From: Bacillota bacterium
Lineage (GTDB): Bacteria; Bacillota; Clostridia; Oscillospirales; Oscillospiraceae
DNA length: 64,000 nucleotides
Direction of reading: 5' to 3'
Assembly (NCBI GenBank): GCA_030529825.1
Contig: JAUMWD010000001.1
Coordinates: forward strand, 224,935-288,934
In this document: positions 33,101 to 40,370 of the stretch, one piece after another
Numbering within the stretch: position 1 is the first letter of the stretch
Layout: every line of letters begins with the position of its first letter
Translations under genes and position numbers: made by a program
The notes under the pieces: generated by a model
What the model was told of the DNA's origin: nothing
What the model saw: the letters and a program-made list of their open reading frames with translations, nothing else
Database searches by the model: none

Positions 33101-34302
33101 TTCCTGTTGAGAGCCTCCACGCTCTTTACGGCGGAGGAAATCAGCGCCGCGTCCTTGTCGGTGACGGCGGTTTTCGCCTCGGGCAAATCCGCGAGAATTC
33201 CGAAAAGGAGATTTTTTCCGCCCTTGCGGTTTGACAGCATAAAATCCTCGAGATTTGCCGTGAATTTTTCGGCGCTGTCTCTGTGGGTGAGAAGTGCGGA
33301 AACAACGCAGACGGTTTTGCCCTCCTCCGGAACACCGGAGGAAAGGTCAAGCCTCGGCAGACGCACGGGACTTATATATTGCAGGACAATGTTATCCCGA
33401 AGAGCTTTTGTCAGCTCCGTTATGGGGAGAAACAGAAGCAGTGCCGCCACAAAGCTGTGGGAGATGAAGCCGCAGAGAAGCGTAACAGACAGAGACAAAA
33501 GAATGTTGGCAGTGATGTACCAGTAACCCTTCTTTTCCTTCCGCGGCATAAGATGAAATCCCACATGACGAGCCTCACCCCGGGAATTTTTACAGGTTTC
33601 CAGAAGCTTTTCCGCAAGACGGTATTCCTCCATGCCCTGTTCTCTTGCCAGCTCGCAAAGGCGGCGGCGGTAATAGGCGCGGCTGCTGTCCTCCATGCGG
33701 GGATAGATGCCTGCAGGATCGGACATAAGCAGCCTTTCGCAGACATCAACGCTTTCCAAAAGACTCTGCATATCCATGGAGGAAACCTGTCGGAGAGAGC
33801 TTATGAGGGCGGAAATCTCCTCCGCATCGTCGGACAGACGGGAAACGGCGGAGGAAAGACTTATTACAAGGGCGGCACGGAGAAAGGCCGGGAAAAGATA
33901 CAGCTCCTTATGGGGCAAAACCGTAAAGCTCTGAACGCCCTGCAAAAATTCACGGCAGACCTCTGAATTAATCCTTCCGCCGCAGGAATTCACAAGGGAA
34001 CGGCAAAGAAGCATGGACACGACGCCATCTTCTGCTGCACGCAGCTGCTTTTCCCGGGAAATATCCGCCGCAGCCGTCTTTGCCTCACGCACCGCAAGAT
34101 AGCGGTTATCCAAGAGCCATTCTGCAGACTTGGGTACTTTTGAATTCTCCGAGGCCATGTCCTCCGCCAGCTTATATGCGGCGTTTATTTTATGAACAGC
34201 CGCCTCTATAGCCTCGCACAGCTTTCGGCTTCTTTCTCTGCGGTCTGCCTTATACAGACGGGCAGATGATGCGCCTATGTCGAAAAGCTTTTTGTTTTCC
34301 AT
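27157..34302 (-). CDS. giant cyclic beta-glucan synthase-like protein (GT84/GH94)
   Basis: A 2,381-residue membrane protein resembling NdvB/Cgs cyclic beta-1,2-glucan synthases. An N-terminal helical region leads to membrane segments (about 258-295), then a processive glycosyltransferase (GT84-like) with LDSDTRPYPDSL (about 465) and RRSHRWIRGDW (about 615). More membrane helices follow (about 640-690 and 775-812), a glycoamylase/GH189-like cyclisation domain (about 830-1290) and a long GH94 phosphorylase-like C-terminus with the catalytic-type GSGDWNDGMD (near 2100). It is somewhat shorter than the roughly 2,800-residue enzymes of rhizobia. Start 34302 is set by GGAGG; the upstream frame has no site. 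Confidence 0.88.
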   Translation of the reverse strand: MENKKLFDIGASSARLYKADRRERSRKLCEAIEAAVHKINAAYKLAEDMASENSKVPKSAEWLLDNRYLAVREAKTAAADISREKQLRAAEDGVVSMLLCRSLVNSCGGRINSEVCREFLQGVQSFTVLPHKELYLFPAFLRAALVISLSSAVSRLSDDAEEISALISSLRQVSSMDMQSLLESVDVCERLLMSDPAGIYPRMEDSSRAYYRRRLCELAREQGMEEYRLAEKLLETCKNSRGEARHVGFHLMPRKEKKGYWYITANILLSLSVTLLCGFISHSFVAALLLFLPITELTKALRDNIVLQYISPVRLPRLDLSSGVPEEGKTVCVVSALLTHRDSAEKFTANLEDFMLSNRKGGKNLLFGILADLPEAKTAVTDKDAALISSAVKSVEALNRKYGGGFYLFLRPRREDKKLRSYCGFERKRGAVLALAKLLCGKESELRVAAGDASALQGTRFIITLDSDTRPYPDSLTELIGTMLHPLNAPVLDRERGMVIAGHGILHPRMSTTLRSASATDFSRLFAGIGGSEPYSVLCGELYMDLFRRGGFSGKGIIDAECLVVCSEKHLPCGKILSHDAPEGAYLRGGYVSDLEFSDSFPVSPISYYRRSHRWIRGDWQNAGFIFRRSSDLPDIERFRLCDSLRRSLVPVLTFISVFLGLLYPERGLILAASAALLSLCTQLLIAITDFFALNSENVRRRYHSRLFHGLGAAFLRTFVRLWFLPYEAWISLSAVSVSMWRMCLSHKNLLQWETSAQSDLKKRSLSAYVLNMWFAVVSGAVLFVFSPSVLGKAVGLFWICAPLCALALSVPAKPVYELPSSERKYLMGCAADIWSYFESFCTAGDNYLPPDNFQEQPPVGLAHRTSPTNIGLALVSALCALDLGIDHGAALPLIGNMLDTLERMPKWRGHFYNWYDTLSLRPLSPRYISTVDSGNLCASLIALKNGLIEHHRPILARRAAALIAPMDFSPLYDRRRCLFRIGADLEKNELSPAHYDLLAGEARLTGYLAVAKGDVPKKHWRALSRALRRSDGYTGMASWTGTMFEYLMPELFLPLCPDSLIYETARYCLHVQQKRKSPTGVWGISESAFFSLDSALNYRYKAHGCGDLALKRGQDAELVISPYSTFLALAAEPRSAIKNLHRLEETGASGRFGFIEAIDFTASRSGAGGERVRCYMAHHLGMSMLSVTNLIKNGIVTRRFMAEPCMRAYKALLEEKLPLNSPVLRLAEAADKGERKKTSPWTLRDSAVDFENPCCTMLSNGKYNIMSTESGITRSTLGDMLVYSAPRSPIGDGHGAELYFECEGRRLSLLPQANEEYESCLWELGQTQVIHRLRREGMESVCRLAAAGSENGELRFVSLCSDRELCGKLVFSFEPVLADYSDYVNHPAYWRLGLTAHMDGDVLLIRRLPRGNSPEYWLCLACSRKMSVSADRCGALGALSAPYVSASAELQLSPGESCELRFALCVAEQCEAAYVGAQRMLSAGSADFGAIPSMCAARLCLGKTEYGSAMGLLRSLMFPRQLKKPWYSKESLWKYGISGDFPIVYVPYETHSEDIRKAVLQFCLLRLCGVNADLAMVADEGGEYTRPLHSLVRDILTEQGLEPLLDCHGGIHLIPPEAVEAVSNCASAIFGEAPPMRRRHVRYYLPESAPRRSDTLPKYEYAKDGSFVFYVNQSLPSRAWSQLLTNGRFGCIAADSGTGNIWYGNARECKVNPWLNDPFAVIGPETLEFSANGHRCSLFAANDGIPCRVKYGFGYAVWEKRIGDGAFRCTAFVPEKTDARVLIVENLGAAAGQLCWKTSLILSDSDKDALAVSSNYVNRIFHASSARFPYDRDFLIASSSEAIGWTGDELSALRGEYDGKTSFISSPCFAAVYADTPVLILACGFCSEEEISDLCKPDTAFAEFELTKSHWRSTAGALRLDCREKALAHYMSGWAAYQTIACRLMGRSSVYQSGGAFGFRDQLQDAVNLLLISPKYTREQILKCCRHQYVEGDVMHWWHELPNGDRGVRTRCSDDLLWLVWALCEYIEKTDDMSFCRELVNYVNSPVLAEQERDRYEAPEASSLCETVIDHAKRAVDLCISRGKGPHGLLFFGSGDWNDGMDRVEGESVWLSFFFANTVKRFSDLLILLCKPDAHYYRGIAESVCRSADEAWDGAWYLRGYWPDGTALGSSKSEECRIDSLSQSWAAFCTGTSNSRIDMALESALRELYDRENGIVKLFTPPFTSGERNPGYIRSYGAGFRENGGQYTHGAIWLAMACIKRGRPEDGWSILRDLLPENHDLRRYMAEPFVIPADVYSAHGHTGEAGWTWYTGSSGWYFRAVCEELLGLKLWGGRLYIRPALPEAFPSCRIRLGRLNIEINEEEITVNGEKYDGKGIPYGG

Positions 34303-34428
34303 GCAAATACCTCCGTATTTCGTACATAAATTACAGTTTTGCCAGCATCGGTATTTGTTATGCGAAAACGAAGATGTATGAGAAATATCATTAAATAAAA
34401 ATATTTTTAATGTGCAAAGGAAAAATGC

Positions 34429-34457
34429 TTGACAGATTGGCAATGGGAGAGTATACT
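34429..34457 (+). promoter_or_regulatory. promoter of ylxM-ffh operon
   Basis: TTGACA (34429-34434), a 17-bp spacer and TATACT (34452-34457). Transcription would start about 30 bp before the ylxM start codon. Confidence 0.8.
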
Positions 34458-34494
34458 CTGTAAAGTCAAAATGCTTTACAGGGGGTATTGCGCC

Positions 34495-34821
34495 ATGGCA
34501 AACAGCAGAATTCAGAATGCCATGCTGTTTGATTTCTACGGCGAACTGCTTACGGACAAGCAGCGTGAATACTTTGACCTGCACTACAATGAGGACTATT
34601 CTCTTGCGGAGATTGCCGGAATGAGCGGGATTTCCCGTCAGGGCGTTTGGGATATCATCAAGCGCGCCGAGGCAATGCTTACCGAGGTGGAGGAAAAAAC
34701 GGGACTCATAAAGCGCTTTATGGAGCGCAATGAGCAGATTGACGAAATTGAGCGGGAGCTCATGGAAATGGGCGCCCTCAACGGAAGTATTCAGACTAAG
34801 CTTGACAGCTTGAAGGTATGA
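34495..34821 (+). CDS. ylxM: YlxM-family SRP-associated regulator (UPF0122)
   Basis: A 108-residue helix-turn-helix protein: MLFDFYGELLTDKQREYFDL then DYSLAEIAGMSGISRQGVWD and a C-terminal coiled coil. The YlxM/p13 family is encoded next to ffh across Firmicutes and is reported to modulate SRP function. The ATG at 34495 follows GGGGG by nine bases; the frame upstream contains the promoter and is not used. ffh follows 60 bp later. Confidence 0.93.
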   Translation: MANSRIQNAMLFDFYGELLTDKQREYFDLHYNEDYSLAEIAGMSGISRQGVWDIIKRAEAMLTEVEEKTGLIKRFMERNEQIDEIERELMEMGALNGSIQTKLDSLKV

Positions 34822-34881
34822 TTTGCGTTCGGCTCCGTCTGACGCAAAAGAGTTTAAGACAGACGAAAGCGAGGAAGAAAA

Positions 34882-36237
34882 ATGGCATTTGAATCATTGT
34901 CCGATAAGCTTTCCGCTGCCTTTAAAAAGCTTCGCGGCAAGGGCAGACTTACTGCCGCCGACGTAAAGGAAGCCATGAAGGAAGTGCGCATGGCGCTTCT
35001 GGAGGCTGACGTAAGCTACAAGGTAGTCAAGGAATTTACCAAAAATGTTACCGAGCGAGCATCAGGCAGCGACGTTCTCGAGGCCCTTTCTCCCGCGCAG
35101 CAGGTAATCAAAATAGTCAACGAAGAGCTTGTTAAGCTCATGGGCAGCGAAAACCAGCGCCTTTCCATCGGCTCCAAGAGCCCCAGCGTTGTTATGCTGG
35201 TGGGTCTTCAGGGTGCAGGTAAAACCACCAACGGCGCAAAGCTCGCCGCATATATGCGCAAGCAGGGCAAGCGCCCTCTGCTGGCTGCCTGTGACATCTA
35301 CCGTCCCGCCGCAATCAAGCAGCTGGAAACCGTGGGCAAGCAGCTTGACATCCCCGTGTTCCAGATGGGTACCACAAACCCCGTGGATATCGCAAAGGCT
35401 GCCATTGAACACGCAAAGAAGCACGGCAACGACCTGGTGTTTCTCGATACCGCAGGCCGACTCCACATAGATGAGGAGCTCATGAATGAGCTTCAGAACA
35501 TCAAGGAAGCCGTTGAGCCCTCGGAAATCCTGCTGGTGGTTGACGCCATGACAGGCCAGGACGCGGTGAATGCGGCAAACGCCTTTAACGATGCTCTCGG
35601 CGTAACGGGCGTCATGCTTACAAAGCTTGACGGCGATGCGCGAGGCGGCGCGGCCCTATCCATCAAGGCCAGCACCGGCAAGCCCATTAAGTTCATCGGC
35701 GTGGGCGAGAAGCTCGACCAGATTGAGCCCTTCTACCCCGACCGCATGGCAAGCCGAATCCTTGGCATGGGCGATGTTCTCACTCTCATCGAAAAGGCCG
35801 AGCAGACCTATGACGAGAAGAAGGCCCTTGAGCTTGCGGAGAAGATGAAGGAAAACCGCTTTACTCTTGAGGACTATCTGGACCAGATGCGCCAGCTCCG
35901 CGGCATGGGCGACCTCAACGACCTCGTTGGTATGATTCCCGGTGTGGATGCCAAGGCGCTCAAGGGTGCCAAGGTTGACGAAAAGGAAATGGCCCACATT
36001 GAGGCAATCATTCTCGCCATGACTCCCAAGGAGAGAGAAAATCCCTCGGTCCTGAACTCCAGCCGCAAAAAGCGCATTGCCGCAGGCAGCGGTACCTCCG
36101 TTGTGGATGTAAACCGCCTTCTGAAGCAGTTTTCCGCAATGCAGACCATGATGAAGCAGCTCTCAGGCAAGAGCATGAAGAAACTCCAGCGCAAAATGGG
36201 CGGAGGCGGCTTCGGCGGACTCGGCGGACTATTTTAA
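34882..36237 (+). CDS. ffh: signal recognition particle protein Ffh
   Basis: A 451-residue SRP54 GTPase that binds 4.5S RNA and signal sequences of nascent membrane proteins. An N domain is followed by the G domain with GLQGAGKTT (about 110), DTAGRLHID (about 190) and TKLDGDARGG (about 247). The Met-rich M domain near the end includes MQTMMKQLSGKSMKKL. The length is normal. It stands between ylxM and rpsP, the usual Firmicutes order. The 4.5S RNA gene was not found in this window. Confidence 0.97.
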   Translation: MAFESLSDKLSAAFKKLRGKGRLTAADVKEAMKEVRMALLEADVSYKVVKEFTKNVTERASGSDVLEALSPAQQVIKIVNEELVKLMGSENQRLSIGSKSPSVVMLVGLQGAGKTTNGAKLAAYMRKQGKRPLLAACDIYRPAAIKQLETVGKQLDIPVFQMGTTNPVDIAKAAIEHAKKHGNDLVFLDTAGRLHIDEELMNELQNIKEAVEPSEILLVVDAMTGQDAVNAANAFNDALGVTGVMLTKLDGDARGGAALSIKASTGKPIKFIGVGEKLDQIEPFYPDRMASRILGMGDVLTLIEKAEQTYDEKKALELAEKMKENRFTLEDYLDQMRQLRGMGDLNDLVGMIPGVDAKALKGAKVDEKEMAHIEAIILAMTPKERENPSVLNSSRKKRIAAGSGTSVVDVNRLLKQFSAMQTMMKQLSGKSMKKLQRKMGGGGFGGLGGLF

Positions 36238-36369
36238 TCAGTTTACCTGTACGATTTCGTACTTGTAATATAGAGATATTGTGAAACCTGCGGAAATGCT
36301 TCCGGTCGGGCTGACGCAATATCGAAAACGCAATTTTAAAGCGAATAGAAAAATGGAGGTGAAACATAA

Positions 36370-36609
36370 ATGGTAAAGATCAGACTTCGCAGAATGGGCG
36401 CAAAGAAGGCTCCCTACTACCGCATCGTCGTTGCTGACTCCCGCAGCCCTCGTGACGGCCGCTTCATCGAAGAAATCGGCACTTACGATCCCATGGCAGA
36501 AGGCGCAGAGAAGATTAAGGTTGACATGGAGCGCGCTAAGTACTGGATCGATAACGGCGCACAGCCTACCGATACCGTTCGCGGCCTGCTTAAGAAGGTT
36601 GAGGCCTAA
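36370..36609 (+). CDS. rpsP: 30S ribosomal protein S16
   Basis: A 79-residue S16 with the standard start [20 protein letters not shown] and the [16 protein letters not shown] block. TGGAGG lies nine bases before the ATG. A roughly 130-bp leader separates it from ffh. It is followed by khpA, 18 bp later, in the common rpsP-khpA-rimM-trmD arrangement. Confidence 0.97.
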   Translation: MVKIRLRRMGAKKAPYYRIVVADSRSPRDGRFIEEIGTYDPMAEGAEKIKVDMERAKYWIDNGAQPTDTVRGLLKKVEA

Positions 36610-36627
36610 TAAGGAGAAACTACCTGC

Positions 36628-36858
36628 ATGAAAGAACTTTTGACCTATATTGTACAGAGCTTAGTCGATCATCCCGACGAGGTATCTGTGACCGAGCGCG
36701 TTGCCAACGGCGAAACCGTGTTTGAAGTGCGCGTTGCTGACGGCGACATGGGCAAGGTCATTGGCCGGCAGGGCAGAATCGTTAAAGAGATTCGTATCCT
36801 TATGCGGGCTGTTGCCCAGAGAAAGGGCAAAAAGGTTTCCGTCGATATTATGGACTAA
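36628..36858 (+). CDS. khpA: KH-domain RNA-binding protein KhpA
   Basis: A 76-residue single KH domain (YlqC/KhpA). The nucleic-acid-binding GKVIGRQGRIVKEIR loop (about residues 48-62) matches the GxxG signature. KhpA pairs with KhpB/Jag in Firmicutes and binds many RNAs; partner genes are not in this window. AGGAG lies 11 bases upstream. A strong terminator follows directly. Confidence 0.93.
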   Translation: MKELLTYIVQSLVDHPDEVSVTERVANGETVFEVRVADGDMGKVIGRQGRIVKEIRILMRAVAQRKGKKVSVDIMD

Positions 36859-36864
36859 AACCTG

Positions 36865-36912
36865 AAAAAGCGAAGAATTCGAGCTTCAGGGCTCGGATTT
36901 TTCGCTTTTTTT
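36865..36912 (+). terminator. terminator after khpA
   Basis: A long stem AAAAAGCGAAGAATTCGAGC / GCTCGGATTTTTCGCTTTTT followed by T residues, ending the ffh-rpsP-khpA transcript. Confidence 0.85.
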
Positions 36913-37150
36913 AGATACGGTGCACCGCTTCAAATAATCGCTATTGCGTCAGCACGACCGGTAACAGCTCTGTTAGTCAAGTACACTCGCGCTCTTTTTA
37001 GATACGGTGCGACGCTTCAAATAGTCTCTACTGCGTCAGCCCGACCGGTGACAGCTCTGTTAGTCAAGTACACTCGCGCTTTTTTTAGATACGGTGCGAC
37101 GCTTCAAATAGTCTCTACTGCGTCAGCCCCACCGGTGACAGCTCTGCTTT
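36911..37150. repeat. 87-bp tandem repeat, about 2.7 copies
   Basis: Units start at the GATACGGTGC words at 36914, 37001 and 37088, an exact 87-bp period. Each unit contains CGCTTCAAATA, CTGCGTCAGC or TTGCGTCAGC, GACCGGT, ACAGCTCTGTTAGTCAAG and CACTCGCGCT. The third copy breaks off at ACAGCTCTG. Copies 2 and 3 are closer to each other than to copy 1. No open frame of note. It occupies most of the khpA-rimM gap. Confidence 0.85.
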
Positions 37151-37228
37151 TAAAACTTACGGCGGCGTTTAACTTGAAATGCGTGGATAAGTGCATATCT
37201 GCGGCGCGTAATTACATAGAATAGTGAG

Positions 37229-37256
37229 AAAAGCTTGAATTATTTCAAGCTTTTTT
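37229..37256 (+). terminator. hairpin upstream of rimM
   Basis: AAGCTTGAA/TTCAAGCTT with a TTAT loop and a run of T follows the tandem repeats, about 70 bp before rimM. It may stop read-through from upstream. Confidence 0.65.
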
Positions 37257-37328
37257 GTTGTTAAAATGTGCATATTGTGGTACATTATACTATGTATAAA
37301 TAGGCATCGAAACCATGGAGGTTATGCT

Positions 37329-37817
37329 ATGGATAAACAGAGATTTATTGAAGCGGGAAAAATCGTCAACACCCACGGTGTGCGCGGTGAGGTCAAGATT
37401 CAGGTATGGCTTGACAGCCCCGAATTCATGAAAAAATTCAAAACAGTTTATATAGACGAAAAGCCCGTGAAGATGCTTTCATCCCGCCCTCACAAGGATA
37501 TGCTCATTGCGTCCCTTGAGGGTGTCGCCGATGTAAATGCCGCCATGTGCCTCAAAAACAAAACCGTCTACATTGACCGCAAGGATGCAAAGCTCCCCCG
37601 GGGCACCTACTTCCTTCAGGACATCATGGGAGCCTCCGTCATTGACGAAAAGGGAGACGAAATCGGCAAGCTCGTGGACATCATGGAAACACCTGCCTCC
37701 ACGATTTATGTGGTCAAGGGTGAAACGGAGCATCTTATTCCCGCAGTTCCCGAATTCATCCTTAAAACCGATGCCGCCAAGGGCATCATCAAAGTTCACC
37801 TTATCGAAGGAATGTAA
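37329..37817 (+). CDS. rimM: 16S rRNA maturation protein RimM
   Basis: A 162-residue RimM: EAGKIVNTHGVRGEVKIQVW opens the N-terminal barrel, and the PRC-barrel half has TYFLQDIMGASVID then LVDIMETPASTIYVV. RimM assists maturation of the 30S head. GGAGG lies seven bases before the ATG at 37329; the open frame above is not used. trmD begins two bases after the stop. Confidence 0.95.
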   Translation: MDKQRFIEAGKIVNTHGVRGEVKIQVWLDSPEFMKKFKTVYIDEKPVKMLSSRPHKDMLIASLEGVADVNAAMCLKNKTVYIDRKDAKLPRGTYFLQDIMGASVIDEKGDEIGKLVDIMETPASTIYVVKGETEHLIPAVPEFILKTDAAKGIIKVHLIEGM

Positions 37818-37819
37818 AC

Positions 37820-39103
37820 ATGAGAATTGACATTATGACCTTATTCCCCGACACCGTAAACGCCGTTTTGCACGAAAGCATTATCGGACGCGCGGCAAAA
37901 AAGGGAATTGTGGAAATCAACTGCGTTCAGATACGGGATTACACAGAAAACAAGCAGATGCAGGTTGACGATTATCCCTACGGCGGTGGCTGGGGCTGCG
38001 TCATGATGGCCCAGCCGCTGAAATCCTGTCTTGATGATATTATGTCAACTGCAAAGGGCAGAAAAAGCCATGTGATATATATGTCGCCTCAGGGAAAGCC
38101 CTACAATCAGGAGACGGCGAAGCGCCTTAAAAACGACTACGACCATCTTGTGCTCGTGTGCGGTCACTATGAGGGCATTGACGAGCGCTTCATCGAAGAA
38201 TGTGTTGACGAGGAAATCTCCCTGGGAGACTTTGTGCTCACGGGCGGAGAAATCGCCGCCATGGCGATTGCGGATTCCGTTTGCCGCATGGTGCCGGGTG
38301 TGCTCTCCGACGAAGAATGCTTCACCGGTGAAAGCCACTGGGACGGACTTCTTGAATATCCCCAGTACACGCGCCCCGAGGAATGGCAGGGGAGAAAGGT
38401 GCCTGAGGTGCTGATTAAGGGTGACCACGCAAAGGTTGATGAGTGGCGGAGAAAAAAGAGCCTTGAGCGCACCATGGACAAGCGCCTCGACCTCTTTGAA
38501 AAGCTGGAGCTTACGGACAAAAAGGACCTGAAGCTCATAGAGGAGATTAAGAAAGAGCGCAGCCGCATGAAGCTCACGGAGCCGATTACTTATCGGCTTG
38601 CAACAGAGGATGATCTTGAGGGCATAATGCTCATTGTGCGTCAGGCGAGAAATCTCCTGAAAAAGCACCGCGTAGACCAGTGGCAGGGAGAATATCCCGC
38701 GGAGGAAAACTTCCGCATAGATATCGCCAAGGGCATATGCTATGTCATTGAGTACGGCGGAAGAATGGCCGCCTTCTTCACCATGGCGGATACGCCTGAG
38801 GAGGATTATGTAAACCTAACCGACGGAAAGTGGCACGGCAGCGGCCCCTACTGTACGATGCATCGTGCCGCCGTTGCGGCAGAGTTTCGCGGCACGGGAC
38901 TTTCCGAAAGAATTTACGAGTTTGCGGAGGAAATCGCACGAGGCAAGGGCATTCACGAAATGCGCGTTGACACTCATCGCAAGAACAAGGCTATGCTGGC
39001 GCTTCTTAAAAGAAAAGGCTATGTGTACCGCGGCAATGTGAAGGTGTCCTCCGAGCCCGGTCACGATCCTGCGCGGCAGGCCTTTGAAAAAATCGGGCTT
39101 TAA
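37820..39103 (+). CDS. trmD: tRNA (guanine-37-N1)-methyltransferase TrmD fused to a GNAT domain
   Basis: A 427-residue protein. Residues 1 to about 245 are a complete TrmD: IDIMTLFPDTVNAVLHESI, VDDYPYGGGWGCVMM, LVCGHYEGIDERF, SLGDFVLTGGE and the C-terminal helical part. From about 255 the chain continues into a GNAT acetyltransferase: ITYRLATEDDLEGIMLIVRQ, MAAFFTMADTP, the acetyl-CoA motif AEFRGTGLSERI (about 352-364) and MLALLKRKGYVYRG. Normal TrmD is about 240 residues. No stop, frameshift or good internal SD separates the parts, so a true fusion is likely. Confidence 0.92.
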   Translation: MRIDIMTLFPDTVNAVLHESIIGRAAKKGIVEINCVQIRDYTENKQMQVDDYPYGGGWGCVMMAQPLKSCLDDIMSTAKGRKSHVIYMSPQGKPYNQETAKRLKNDYDHLVLVCGHYEGIDERFIEECVDEEISLGDFVLTGGEIAAMAIADSVCRMVPGVLSDEECFTGESHWDGLLEYPQYTRPEEWQGRKVPEVLIKGDHAKVDEWRRKKSLERTMDKRLDLFEKLELTDKKDLKLIEEIKKERSRMKLTEPITYRLATEDDLEGIMLIVRQARNLLKKHRVDQWQGEYPAEENFRIDIAKGICYVIEYGGRMAAFFTMADTPEEDYVNLTDGKWHGSGPYCTMHRAAVAAEFRGTGLSERIYEFAEEIARGKGIHEMRVDTHRKNKAMLALLKRKGYVYRGNVKVSSEPGHDPARQAFEKIGL

Positions 39104-39372
39104 CAGGAATCCCCCGGTCGCCTGCGGCGACAGGCCCCTTTAGCAAGGGAACCATGAAAGCTTAGGCTTTTCGCTGCAGGAGCTGTATAGATGTCCGTGG
39201 CGCGGAAGTAAAGATGTGTGAAAGCGTCTGCATCGGGGGCGTGAGAACTAAAGCTTAGTGCGGATATGGTTTCTGTGCGCCACACTTCTGCTGACCGAGG
39301 TTTCCAAAGGGCATAAGCCCTTGGTCGGGTTTCTTTTGCCACTTTTTTGGCGACACAAAGAAAAGTGGAGAA
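39104..39372. repeat. hairpin-rich intergenic element
   Basis: The 316-bp gap has no gene but several palindromes: GTCGCCTGCGGCGAC (about 39118), AAGGGCATAAGCCCTT (about 39306) and CCACTTTT...AAAAGTGG (about 39338-39368). The composition resembles interspersed repeats of Clostridial genomes; only one copy is in the window. Confidence 0.4.
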
Positions 39373-39419
39373 AATGTGAGAAATAATAATCAAATGCATA
39401 CGATACAGACGGAGAACAG

Positions 39420-40277
39420 ATGAATCTTACTAACATAAACGAAATAAAGGAGCTTCTGGGAAGACACGGCTTCCGTTTCTCAAAGTCCATGGGGCAGAAT
39501 TTCCTCACCGCTGCCTGGGTACCCATGCAGATTGCCGACGAGGCTATGCTTGATGAGAACACGGGTGTTATGGAGGTGGGCCCGGGCATAGGCTGTTTAA
39601 CCGAGCAGCTTTCCGTGAGGGCGGGCAAGGTCGTGGCCGTGGAGCTTGACAAGGCCCTAAAGCCCGTGCTGAAGGAAACCTTAGCGGGCAGAGATAATGT
39701 GGAAATAGTTTTCGGCGATGTGCTGAAGCAGAATCTGCCTCAGCTTGTAAAAGAAAAATTCGGGGATATGCGAGCCTGTGTCTGTGCAAATCTGCCCTAT
39801 AATGTCACAAGCCCTCTCATAACGGCGTTTCTTGAGGCGGGATGCTTTGACACGATTACGGTTATGATACAGAGAGAGGTGGCAAAGCGCATCTGTGCCA
39901 GAGAAAACACGGCGGACTACGGTGCCTTTACGGTTTTGGTGCAGTGGTACGCGGAGCCTGAAATCCTCTTTGATGTGCCGCCAAGCTGCTTTATTCCCCA
40001 ACCCAAGGTTACATCCTCCGTTATCCGGCTCAAGATAAGAGAAAAGCCTCCCGTGGAGGTCAAGGATAGGGATACCTTCTTCCGTGTGGTGCGTGCCGCC
40101 TTCGGTATGCGGCGTAAAACTTTGCTCAATGCTCTGTCTGCCAATTTCGGTGAAATCGGCAAGGAGAAGCTGGAGCAAATCATTGTTTCTTGTGGATTTG
40201 ATGCAAAAATCCGCGGAGAAGTACTCTCGATTGTTGATTTTGCAAAAATAGCAGACGCTATTTGCGAAATAAAATGA
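39420..40277 (+). CDS. rsmA: 16S rRNA dimethyladenosine transferase RsmA (KsgA)
   Basis: A 285-residue SAM-dependent enzyme that dimethylates two adjacent adenines at the 3' end of 16S rRNA. Motifs: FSKSMGQNFL (about 20), MEVGPGIGCLTEQL (SAM loop, about 50-63), VVAVELDKAL, the catalytic NLPYNVTSPLI (about 123) and FGMRRKTLLNAL. Length is typical. The SD is weak; GGAG lies several bases before the ATG. It appears to be a single unit, followed by a separate leader for pckA. Confidence 0.95.
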   Translation: MNLTNINEIKELLGRHGFRFSKSMGQNFLTAAWVPMQIADEAMLDENTGVMEVGPGIGCLTEQLSVRAGKVVAVELDKALKPVLKETLAGRDNVEIVFGDVLKQNLPQLVKEKFGDMRACVCANLPYNVTSPLITAFLEAGCFDTITVMIQREVAKRICARENTADYGAFTVLVQWYAEPEILFDVPPSCFIPQPKVTSSVIRLKIREKPPVEVKDRDTFFRVVRAAFGMRRKTLLNALSANFGEIGKEKLEQIIVSCGFDAKIRGEVLSIVDFAKIADAICEIK

Positions 40278-40370
40278 AAAAATTTGTAAGCATAGTGCAT
40301 TGATAAAATGCTTAAAAAAGTGTTAGTCTAATCATAGTAAATATCGAAATTATGAAAGGGAGGAAATACT

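Noticed and set aside
36911-37150. CRISPR array
   Set aside because: The 87-bp units repeat along their full length with no constant-repeat/variable-spacer structure and no cas genes nearby.
38567-39103. Separate GNAT gene starting at the internal ATG of trmD
   Set aside because: No convincing SD precedes that ATG and the upstream frame continues without a stop; fusion is the simpler reading.
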